In this document: piece by piece, positions 10,815 through 21,187 of the stretch
How positions within the stretch are numbered: the stretch's first letter is position 1
How the letters are laid out: every line of letters starts with the position of its first letter
Source of the DNA: Lasiosphaeria ovina
Lineage: Eukaryota > Ascomycota > Sordariomycetes > Sordariales > Lasiosphaeriaceae
Assembly: GCA_033439765.1 (NCBI GenBank)
Contig: JAULSN010000002.1
Location: forward strand, 124,001 to 188,000
Length of the DNA: 64,000 nucleotides
Reading direction: 5' to 3'
Program-made: the position numbers and the translations under genes
Notes under the pieces: generated by a model
The model's database searches: none
What the model was told of the DNA's origin: nothing
Seen by the model: only the letters and a program-made list of their open reading frames with translations

Positions 10815-13317
10815 CTAGTGCATGAGCCTTGCATCCTCCCCGCCGTCATCTTCATCAGATTCCTCCTCTTCTTCATCTTCATCGTCATCGTCTTCTTCCT
10901 CCTCCTCCTCCTCCTCTTCGTCGTCCTGGTCATCCTCCTCCTCGTCCTCGCTCTCCTCTTCGTCGTCTCCGCCATCATCCTCAGCAAGCCAGTCATCCAG
11001 CGTCTTTGCCCCAATAGCCTCCTTCATGCCGTTCGGTCTCTTCGTAGGCGCAGAGCCGGCTGCTGCGTCCAGGCTTTCAGCCGCAGGAACAACCCTCTTC
11101 TCACGGGAGTACACGGTAGAGCCCACTCCAGCATCGGTCTCTCTCAGCCTCGGATCTGGCTCCTTGCCATCCTCGACCCAGTCAGGCAGGTCCTCGTAAC
11201 CGCGGACGCCGTGGATGCCGCCGCCGCCGGCAAGGACAAGCGCCGAGGACCCCAGGGTGTACCCGCGCCTCGTCTCCGAGGGGCTGGGTGCCTGTGGGGC
11301 CGGCTTCGGAGCGAGGAGCATCAGGGTTGCCAGCTGCGGTACCTCCAGGAGTGCCTTGTAGAGCCTTGTTCGGTCGCGCAGGTCGTATGACGTGTCGTAC
11401 CGGGCTAGAAGCAAGACGTAGCTCCAAAGCTTAGCGGTTGGGTGGTCGTCTTCCTCTAGTGACTTTAGCGGAGCAGCAACGGCTTCCCCGTCGAGAAGCT
11501 TGGACTCCCCGAGCTGCCGGTTCAAGTGATGGAGGTAGACCTTTGCACCGAGCAGGACTATCTGCCTCTTTGCTATCTCTGACTCGGACGCGAAGTCCTT
11601 GAGTAGGATCCTCAGCACATCGGCAGCAATATTGTCTTCGCCATTTAGCCCCGAAAACTCGCCCACCAGCCAGATTATAGTCGCTCGGGCCTGGGGGTCA
11701 GTTGCCGAGTCCAAATTCTTAGCCAGCCGAACCACAGTCGCAACGTGGGCCGCTGGGTCCTGCTGAATCAGGTGTCGAATGACGGTCAAACTCTCAGCTG
11801 CCAGAGTACCTTCCAGGCTTGTGATCTGACCCAGCAAGAGTCGCAAGCATCTGGGTGCCGCTGCTGAGTCGGTCTGGGCACAACGCCCGATGGCTCTTAC
11901 CGCCTCCCTTATGAGTGCTTTGTTCGAGCCTCGGCTGAAGTGTTCCAGCTCGTTGAGGATTAGACTCTTTGTATGAGGCGGGGCATGCGGGAAAATGAGA
12001 GTGAGTAGCTCAAGCTTGAGTTCCCACTCTGATTCCGTATCAGTCGCACGAACCAGGAAATGCGAAGCATACTTGACAAAGCTGGCGGGGTGGTTTAGGC
12101 AAATGGACACAATATTGAAGAGGGCGATTTGCTGGATGTCTTGCCCACCACGGAGCAATGCGACAAGCGGCCCGATTGCCAGCTGGATATACTCAGGGGT
12201 TCCCACGGCAGAGTAGCATCTAGCAACTGCCACAACCACGCCCGAGTTGCGGGATTGGAGAAGCGGCTTGATGCTGTTGAGGAGCAACTCGAGATCCGGA
12301 TCGACGACCAGAACCTGCTCGCCCTCCGAGCTGACATCGGCCGCTTCGCCATAAAAGTCTTGGAGGTTGACCGCCTTCGCTTTGCTCTTGGCTGTCTTGG
12401 TCCGTCGCGGAAAGCACTTTCGGGCGTAGATGGCGAAAAGGCGCAACGTCGATAGCTGGCTCCACTCGTCCATGTCCACGACCATTTTGATCAGGTTTCT
12501 GTACTGCTTGTGTATCATGTCTATTCTTTCGGGGCAGACTTCTAGAAAGGCCGTGACAGCGGCGCCAGCAACGTAGTACTGCTTGTCGCCTAGCAGAGTA
12601 GCCAGGTATTCGAGCAGCTGAGGAAGCTGCGACGGGTCGAGCCTGTAGCACTTGGGAATAGCGAGTGCTGCAGCGCGCCGCACATACGAGCTCATGTCCC
12701 CCGCGCCCTTCTTGATCGCCAGCGAAACAATCTGGCTGATTACCGGCACTCGTATGCCCGACATAGTCCTCAGCGCCAGAGCGCGCACTTGGGGGTTGGT
12801 GTCGGAAAGCGACTTTTGGATCGTGTTGATGGAGAGGAGGGCGAGGTCGGGCTCTTGTTCGGCGTGGTGGATGAGGTAGATGTAGACGAGCTTTTTGATC
12901 TCAAGGCTGGGCGACGCGACATTCTTGACAACGGACGAAAACAGGGGCAGCGTCTTTTGCGACCGATACATCATCTGGAAGCGGGCGGCGAGGTGGGTTA
13001 GCATGGCGCAGGTTGGGGCCCGTTTGACTGCCTTCATTCGGGGAAAAGGGCTGCGCACCGAGATGACGCGCCGTAGACCGTCGAGCACATCGCGCTCGTT
13101 GCGGCTATCGAGCAGCTTCTTGACCTGGGAGCGATCAGGCGGCTTGGACGAGCCCCTCGAGCTCCGGGCAGCCGAGGCGGCATCGAGCGTCAAGTCTCGC
13201 GCTGTGGTGCAGCGAAAACCGGGGGTTAGTTGCAGACCAACGACTGTGCTTGCGCGCTTGAGGGGCATCGGACACACCATTCTCGAGCAGCGTCGATATC
13301 CTGGCGATTGACTCCAT
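10815..13317 (-). CDS. APL6: AP-3 complex subunit beta (adaptin)
   Basis: Exons are complement(13278-13317, 10815-13201). The short first exon starts MESIARISTLLEN and splices in phase 1 over a 76-bp intron (GTGTGT...CCACAG) to ARDLTLDAASAARSS, the usual N-terminus of fungal beta-3 adaptins. The frame runs through the intron with an alternative start, which would give a wrong N-terminus. The 808-residue product is a HEAT/ARM-repeat adaptin trunk (LLDSRNERDVLDGLRRVIS; VKNVASPSLEIKKLVYIYLIHHAEQEPDLALLSINT) and ends in a very acidic tail of Asp/Glu runs. AP-3 sorts cargo from Golgi/endosome to the vacuole in vesicles. It diverges from the gene at 13881 across a 560-bp intergenic region. Confidence 0.93.
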
Positions 13318-13880
13318 GGCTCGTGGTAGGTTGGCGCGCCGAGGAAGAGCTGCAGCGCTGTCTACCCTCGTGGCGGGAGTTTGAATTGTCGGTCTGTTTC
13401 TTGCCTGCCCCAGGTGACGTGACGTCGGGCAATTGAAGGCTCGCCCGACCTCACCCCAAGGCACTGGACGTTAGGTGGGGTGGACTTCATGCAGTTAAAC
13501 CCCTCCAACATTCAAGCGGGGAGGGGCTTGCCCGGGCAGCTTGAAGGAGTGTTACAGGCTTGTCGAGGCCCACTACCGTGGCAGGAGCGGGTCGGTCCGC
13601 CGCCCAGATCATCCACCTGCCGAACGTCAACGTCCTCACTGGAGCTGCAGCAAGAAACATCGACCGGATTCGATCGGACGACTTCTCGCCCGTCGTTGAG
13701 GTGGGATGCATCTGAAACAGACGGAAACCACCCATCTGCCGCATTCGACAGGGTACTAGGTATCATTACACTCCATCCCTCATGGCGCACCTATAACTAC
13801 GGGTAGCGTGACGGTTGCGTTCTCTGCTCAGCAGTGCTGTTACGCAGGCGCGCATTCATAGGGGACCAGGTAATTACGAG

Positions 13881-14681
13881 ATGGCTTCGCAGCCCGTCTT
13901 CATGTCTCCCACCCTCCCGACAGAGCTACTCTCCCATGTCATCCGCAGCTGCGTGTTTCCCACCACGCTCATAATCTGCTCCACTCGGGTCGAGTTTCTC
14001 TCGGCTCTTGCTCGCGACATCAGACAGCAACAGCAGAGCTCCCAGGAACCGGAAGCGCCACCACCGCATGGCACTCCGCAAGATGGTGTTGTCCCAGCTG
14101 GACAGCACGGAGAGGCTGCTGCTGCACAGCTGCTCGCAGCCCCGCTGTACCAGGTGGCCGTCGCACGACACATCCGCATCGTGTTCATGCCTACCGTGTC
14201 GCACCTGCGCGCCTTCCTAGCCGTCTTCTGCGTCGAGGACTCGACGAAGGTGTCTGCCCCGCCACCGCCGCCCCCTGCCTCGCAACGCGACATTGCTGGG
14301 GCCACGGACCCGAAGAAGGCCTCCCCCCCTCTGCTCCTGGTCTATGGCTTCTTGCACATGCACCGCGACACGAGCGAGTGGAGCGTGCAAGGGCTGGGCA
14401 ACACGGCCGCCGTGTTCGTCGAGACGGCGCGGCGCGTGTCGTTCCAGGCTGTCGTCGTGGAACCCAAGACCGCCGCCGCAGACACACGGGGCGGCGGCGG
14501 CGTCTCGGTGTTGGAGGAGATACTGGCCGAGAGCGTCCCTGTCTTGAGCGGCAGCGCAGCGAGGACGCGGCTTGACCTGGGCAGCAGCGGATGGGCGGGG
14601 AGGACGGCCGACGTGCGCCGCGTCTTGGGACGGTGGTTCCGTTTCCGGCCTGGCGGCTGGGAAGGGGGGGATGTGCCGTGA
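13881..14681 (+). CDS. Conserved hypothetical protein, 266 residues
   Basis: A single-exon frame starts at the ATG of MASQPVFMSPTLPTELL and ends at TGA 14681. An early segment, FPTTLIICSTRVEFLSALARDI, looks like a beta strand and helix of an alpha/beta fold. Later blocks (YQVAVARHIRIVFMPTVSHLRAFLAVF and PLLLVYGFLHMHRDTSEWSVQGLGNTAAVF) also alternate strand and helix. The core is reminiscent of degenerate RecA/Elp6-like proteins without a Walker A motif, but I do not recognise it firmly. Pro-rich and Gly-rich loops interrupt it. It is divergent to AP-3 beta and convergent with Nuf2. Confidence 0.65.
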   Translation: MASQPVFMSPTLPTELLSHVIRSCVFPTTLIICSTRVEFLSALARDIRQQQQSSQEPEAPPPHGTPQDGVVPAGQHGEAAAAQLLAAPLYQVAVARHIRIVFMPTVSHLRAFLAVFCVEDSTKVSAPPPPPPASQRDIAGATDPKKASPPLLLVYGFLHMHRDTSEWSVQGLGNTAAVFVETARRVSFQAVVVEPKTAAADTRGGGGVSVLEEILAESVPVLSGSAARTRLDLGSSGWAGRTADVRRVLGRWFRFRPGGWEGGDVP

Positions 14682-14794
14682 CAATGGCAGGCAAGAAGGG
14701 CACACGTCAATCTGGAAGCTTCAGTTGTTCTGTAATATGCGAATCATGTCTCATTTGGAACCGCCGAACCCCCGTCAAAACAGGTACAGGGTAT

Positions 14795-14826
<32 letters not shown>
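14795..14826 (+). repeat. (ACA)n trinucleotide microsatellite
   Basis: About ten uninterrupted ACA/AAC units lie in the convergent 3' region between the genes ending at 14681 and 14955. Confidence 0.95.
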
Positions 14827-14827
<1 letters not shown>

Positions 14828-14954
14828 TCTTATCGCCCAGCCCAGCCAACCGCCCCCAACGCCGTCCCATGGTATCCTTGTTTTCTAAATAGACCCCAGT
14901 GCCAAACCCCAGCAAGCATTACGACATTAAATAGGTGAGGTGCATCAAAACGTC

Positions 14955-16408
14955 TCAGATGGCTTGCTCCATCTCGGTGATGTACAGCTTGATGTGCGAC
15001 TCCATCTTGAGGTACTCGTCGTGAGCCGCGTGGACCTCGTTCTCGATATTCTCCTTAAGGTCCAACATCTACGAAACTTAGTTAGCAGGGCCTTCGTCAC
15101 AGCAGGGAAAAGGGCGTTTAGACATACCTTCTTCTCGATCTGTTCTATCCGGACTCTCCTCCGCTCAACATCTTTGCCCTTCTCGGATCGCTCTTCGGTC
15201 AGCTTCTTGTGCACCGCCCGCAGCTCCTCCATCCTCTCCTTGGCCCGCTGGGCTTTTTCTTGACTCTGGGCACGCAGAGTCTCGGTCCGGTCCGCCCACT
15301 TGGTGAGCTGCCGCCGCAGCATGCCCTCTGTCAGCTGGACCTCGCGCACGTTTGCCCCGCGCTCAACAAGCGCGTCTCGCTGCTTGACGTTTCTGGCGTT
15401 CTCCTCTTCCTCCTTGGCCAGCTCGTTTGCAATTTCGTCTAGAAGCTTGATGCACGACGCCACGTCTGTGGACACGACGGCAAAGGAGTCGTTAGAAGTC
15501 TGGAGGGCCCGCGCCCGTCGGTCCAGCGCGTCAATATGCGCCTTGTCCCCGCTCAGAATGTTGCTCAGTTCCGTAAGGCTCGCCTGCAGGGCTTGTGGGC
15601 TCTGGAGGGTGTAGGGGCGGAGCTTGGCGCTCTCCTGCTTGAGCGCCAGCTTGGCCGCCGTCTTCCCTTCCAGCTCGGCCGCCAGCTCGCCCTTCTTCGT
15701 CTTGGCGTCCTCGAGGCGCGTAGCCACCTTCTCCTGGCTCCGCCGCAGCTCCAGCAGGCGCTTCTTGAGGTCCTCGTTGCGCCGCGTCTTCTCCTGCACC
15801 AGGGCCTCCATAGCCCTCCGGTTGTCGCGCATGTCGTCGAGCTGGGCCTCCATGTTCTGGTTCTCGACGTACAGCTGCTCGATGCGCGACTTTGCGTTCT
15901 CGGCGCGGTTGCAGTTCTCGTCGATGACGCTCGTCTGGCTCTCGCGGAAGCGCACAAAGTTGATGACGTAGCTGAAGATCTTGACGAGGCGGTCGTGCGT
16001 CGGCTTGTACAGGTCCATGAAGTTGAAGTCGTTGACGCCGCAGTCGAGCATCAGCCGCTGCAGCGACGCGTAGAAGCCCATCAGGTTGCGCGTGTCGGGC
16101 GGCATCACCGCGTCGCCTAGGTCGCCGCCGCACACGTCCTCGGCCGCCGCCCGCATCCCCGGGTCCACCGTCTGCCGCGTCTTGTTCATCAGCAGCTCGC
16201 CGAACCACTCGAAGATCATCTGCACCTGGATCGGGCTCGGCTTCTGCAGGTCGGCGATGGTGAATGGGATGCCCAGCTCGTTGATGCACCCGACGATCTC
16301 CCTGTCTGGCAGCCGCATGTTGGCGTAGGCCGCTTCCTCCTCCTTCTTGCGCGTGCGCGACTGCGGCTGCGCGGGCGGCAGAATCGACATTCGCGGATTG
16401 AACGCCAT
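14955..16408 (-). CDS. NUF2: Kinetochore protein Nuf2 (Ndc80 complex)
   Basis: Exons are complement(15128-16408, 14955-15068). The 59-bp intron (GTATGT...TTCGTAG, phase 0) must be removed; reading through it gives an artificial Arg/Ser-rich C-terminus. The product is 464 residues. The N-terminal calponin-homology-like domain (about 25-165: [87 protein letters not shown]) is the Nuf2 signature. The rest is a long heptad coiled coil. Nuf2 pairs with Ndc80 and links kinetochores to spindle microtubules. The start at [12 protein letters not shown] fits the family; the frame extends 64 codons upstream without conserved sequence. Confidence 0.95.
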
Positions 16409-19400
16409 GTTCGCGTGTGTTTGTTGTGTATTGGAGTATGCAATTGCCTGGAAAGTTGTCAATTTTTTTTTCTCGGGGTTGCGTTCGCTCGATTGCGCTG
16501 GCGTCTGCTTGTTGGTGTTTTCGCTCTTGCGACGACAGTGACGGCGACCGTGTGGCGGGCGGGGTCTTTTGCGCTGCAGCACTGTTGACGAAACATGCAC
16601 GGTGGGGTGGTTGCTCCAGAAACTGGATCCACGGGGCTGTCACGTGACCTGATCACACTCACAGGGTTAGGGTTTTTGCCTGCGATGGTTCGTGATGCAA
16701 CGGGATTCATAGACGCAACCCATAATTCACTGGCAATTGATACCAAACTTTCGTCTGAGTTTTAAAATGAGTCTCCCATGTCCATAAAACCTAGTATCGG
16801 ATAGGCAAACTTGACAACGTTATGCTAGGTGGGAAACAGAGACCGCTGTCATCGCCCGCTCAAGTTTTGGGTCCTGACAACCCTCGACCCTCAAACTTGA
16901 GCGTCGACGTTGGATGAGACAAGGGTCGCAGCAAATAAATCTTAGCCCATGCGGAATATCTGAGATGTTTCGGTAAACATGTACTCAAGAGGCGCGTTTG
17001 CGCGGATAGAAGCGAGCGGAGGGGCGGGTGTACGGCACCGAGCCGCTCTTGCGCAGCGACGAGATCCGGGAGTTTGGATAAAGTGTTTGCGTTCGGGGCT
17101 AAACTGCGAGCCTGTCTAGGCACGAATACTTGGCTGGCCAGTTCACTCGCAGACAAATCTGACTCAGGCGGCGCTTGGATCTGAAGTCCTGTTGCCTCGG
17201 TTCATGTGCTACTGCCTTTGTATGTTCCGGTGAGCACGGCGCTAAGAGTTGCTTGCAGACGGGTGAAAAACGTAGACTCACGCCCCTTGAGCGCACGAGA
17301 CTGTTAAAGGGTGGTTCAAAGAGAACAAACTCAATCTCTCGGCGAAAAAGCTGCAAAGGTTAGAGGGAGACGATATTGAACGAAAGCTTATAACCCGACT
17401 CGTGAGCAGACTCAGGTTAACTCGGAAACGAAAACCACACTGCAATTTATTAGGCATGTGCCAAGACCTGTGACCGTTGAAAACCGGGGGTATACCCCTC
17501 TGTGGCTGGTTGGGGGATGCTGTGTGTTGTCGTTGCATGACTTGCTGTGAGCCAAGATCTGCTGGATTCATGGCACTGGAACAGCGCGTGTTCCCTCAGA
17601 ATGGAAGTGGAAAAGGGAACACACGCGTTCCCTCAAAGCATCCCCAATAAGAAATGGGTGGGCTCCCGAGCCTGTCCGACGTTTGTGCTGCATGTTGGTC
17701 ATCTAACTGCCGGCTGACAGCAGATGACCCTTGTAAAAGACCCTGAAGAAAACCGCAACACCGGCTGGAAATTAACACGCGCAGGCTCTTGCGCACCGCA
17801 TCTCGATATTACCGCCATCACATGACAAGATCAAATCTGGGATACTGGGGTCTGCTCGGCCAATGCTCTTTGCCCATCTCGAGATTTGAAGCTGCAACTG
17901 CTTGGCTTGTGCTGGGTTTGTATCGAGTCGTGTCGACACACGCCGTCTGGCGGCGGGTTCCTGTGTCTGTGATGTCGGACATGCAGAGATCGGCGGGCCC
18001 CAGATTTTGGTACTGTATGTGCGTACTGTACAGAAAGCTTCCCGTGTGGCACATTGAGATTTCTGCTGGCTCTGTCGGTTCGCCGTTGAGTTCACGATGG
18101 CTGAAATTGCCCATCATCAGATGACACCCATAGCTCTCATGCTAATGAAGCTTGTGCTGCGCGGAAGGAAGAAACATTTCTTTGGATGCGCAGTCCACCG
18201 CAAATGATTGGCTCTGTATTTTAAGAGGAGGGATGATCGTGAAACGCTTTGGCGTCCAGTCCACGTTCAGCCCGCTTCCAATGGCCCATGTCTTTTCATC
18301 AAACCGTTTTATTCTTCTTTGCCTGCTCCGTACCGTGGGGAAAGATGACTGCAGGGCAACGGTTGGTTCCCGCATTCGAGCGTTTCAATCTTGGCCGACT
18401 GCCATTCACGTTCGTCAAACTATCCAGCAGCTTTGAGAATGGCTGCGGAGCATCGTCTCCATCTCAATCGCCGATCAGGTTAGTTTTGCCATTTAAATCC
18501 CGTACACTTCTACCCTGTGGTTTCCTGTCAGCCAGTGTCTCGGGACGCCTGCGAGATAAGGAGTTAGATTTTCTTGAGGCCAGGTAGATTGTGCTCTGAG
18601 TGTCCCTGCTATATCCCAGCGCATCGGCCACGATGTTCCCGTGTAGTGCTCCATTGGGTTGGGCAGACATGTGCAGACTACACGTGTCAGACTGACAAGC
18701 GACGCGGAGGTTTACTCAGCCTTCTCCTGCAGCACTTCGCGAGCCTGGGGCCAAGCTCCGTGCCAAGAGGTAGTATGAAGGTCCTGCAGCAGACGGACAA
18801 TGGTTCTCAATTCCACTCAGGGAATCGACGCTCGGCGTTTCACGACGGACTCAATATGGCCGCAAAATCGCCAGCTGCAGCACACACTCTGCTCAGGCGA
18901 GTCAGGGTAACTGTACCGTGTGTCTGTTCTCGGGGATCAGCGAGGTTCGTTCCTTGGTCTCCTCAGCATCACCGTGAGGCTTTTGCAAGTTATGACGACG
19001 CCAGTGCGTGGGCGCTATCGCCAATCCAGCCCAAGCGGGAGGTGATCCTGGGCCATGGCGCTACCATCCCACGATTCCATGACATAATTGGCCGGGGTGA
19101 AGCTCCAACTGAGGCCCCTCGCCGCCCCCACCAACGACGTCGGCTGCACGAAGCGACCGGAGGGAAACTGAACGCGACGCTGCGGATGCTCTGGCGAGTT
19201 CAGGTTCACTATGCTCCGCCGCAGTCGCCGTCGTGACGGAACGGAATGACCTTCGGAGATGGATACGAGCGATGAAGCTGACCGAAGGGAGTGTGCCCCA
19301 TCTGCGAAATTCGAAATTCCCGCGCATTACGGGTTTATGGCTGGCGACGGAAGGAATAACTAAGCGTATTAAGATAATGCACGACGCGGGAATACGCAGC

Positions 19401-21187
19401 CATGCGCTGGACAAGCCAACGAGTGCAACCCCGAACAACTATCGAAGTCCATGCTCGCCATCGCTCATTCGGTGGCATCTGGATTGCATTGACTGCAACC
19501 GATTTCTCGTCTTGTGCCTGAATCCTGTCGAATCGTCAGATGGAAGGGGTCGAGTCGAAGGTGGCCTACGGAGAAGCCGTCGGTTTTGTGGCATGACGAA
19601 GCTAAGGCGCCGGGGCTGAAGCCAACAAGACCACGGGCACGGGGACGGATTCGAGTGCAAACACCGAGGACTTGCCTGGTGCTCTGTGATCAAGGACGAA
19701 CGCTTGCACTTGTCACCAGTTGCCGTCCAAATTGCAATTTAGCGATCCACCTGACGGGCGCCGTTGGTGTACTGGAACTTGAAGCAAGCAAATATCCTTT
19801 GAATGTGGTAGTACTAAGTACTGGAAGTGTAAAAGAGACGGGATACGGAGTACAGAGTATTCGTACCTCCCAATGTTAACATTACCCACTGATCCGTACC
19901 TGGAGCCTTCCCAGTTTCATTTGGCTGTCCGACTAAAGTTATTTGTCCGCACCCTACACGTGTCGTGAGATGTCCTATCGACTCGGAGCTCGTCCTTGTC
20001 ATGGTTTGTTCGCTAATTTCGCCTTCATCCTATTCGAAAGCACCGTCTTGCCGCCGGAGCCTACCAAATTGCGGGATTACCCTGCCCGGCCGTTGCCAAT
20101 TTGCAAGGCCGGGCTTCATTCCACACATTGCCCAAAGTATCTGGTCACTAAAAACTAGGCAAGGTCGGTGGCCTCGAACTGGTCGGTTACCGGGATCGAT
20201 TGACGGACCATGGGGCAGGTGGCTTGCGTTTCCAGTGGCGACTAGGTGGTGAATGTGCTCAGCACTGCTCAGGTTCTGGGTGGGAGGTCTGGTCTGATTG
20301 AATGGCTTGGCGAAGCAGCAAAGCCCCACTACAGAGAGCACCTTCGCCCCCCTCCCCTCCCCGTTTTTCCATTTCCCCTCCACTCCTGTCGTTCCCTCCC
20401 CACTCGGCACCTGCGGCCTTAGTGCGTTTTCACTGTCACCTACGTAGCCCCAGCCTTAGCTCGCAGCGTGCCCCAGCAAGAGACAGGCCCGGGTACCTTG
20501 CTTGCTCCTTGCTGACGGGCCTTTCGCTCGATTCTTATTTTTTTCTGGAACCCCGCCGCTCCCTGGCACACACGAGTGTGCATCGTGCCCCCTGCCCAGG
20601 CTGTCCAGGCTCTAAATACGCAGCCATCCCAAAGCCCAGCCCTCGGGGTCTCATCCCTCAGACATCCCCCCCCCCCCCCGCCATTCTGACACAGCGCAGC
20701 AAAGTTGGGCGTCGATCATTTCTCGCGCATTCCCTTGCGACACCAAGCTCGACGATTACCTCGCGTCCTTACTTTTGCCGCCATTCCAACCGAGAGAGCA
20801 GCCGCCTAACCAATCCAGAATTGCCCGCCCTGGCGCCTTGCACCTGGCCCCGTCCGTTTGGTCTCTGTCACGAGCAATCAGCCAGCAGCCCAGTTCTGCG
20901 TGTTCTCAGCGCGCGTCCCTTTGCAACCGACACACCACTGGCTTTGACTCATTCGAAGACGTGAAGTATGTTTTAGAGACATACTCAAAGTCGGCCACTT
21001 TCCCAGGTCGCAGAGCCAAACTCCATCCACACCTCATTCCCTGCGGCCGCGACCATGATTAACCGACGACACTCCCCTCCGACCATAGACAGTATTAGCC
21101 AACAACAGCGCACACCCCTTCGCCGGCATCTCTGAGCCCTGCAGTTTCCAGCTATTGGAAAGGGCGGTCTTCGAGACCCGGGGGGAG
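16409..21187. other. Long gene-free region
   Basis: About 4.8 kb without a supportable gene. Open frames such as 18574-19236 and 20302-20964 have the composition of noncoding DNA. An imperfect inverted repeat (CGCGTGTTCCCT / AGGGAACACACGCG) lies at 17587-17633, and a poly-C run at 20665-20680. The last 900 bp before 21188 are CT-rich and look like the promoter and 5' leader of the downstream gene. Confidence 0.5.

Noticed and set aside
15531..16643. 370-codon minus ORF and several long plus ORFs across the Nuf2 gene
   Set aside because: They are GC-driven shadow frames of Nuf2, Arg/Ala-rich with no family signal.
18574..19236. 220-codon plus ORF
   Set aside because: Uneven composition, no recognisable motif, and it lies in a long noncoding-like stretch.
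20302..20964. 220-codon plus ORF rich in Pro and Ser
   Set aside because: It reflects a CT-rich leader upstream of the gene at 21188.
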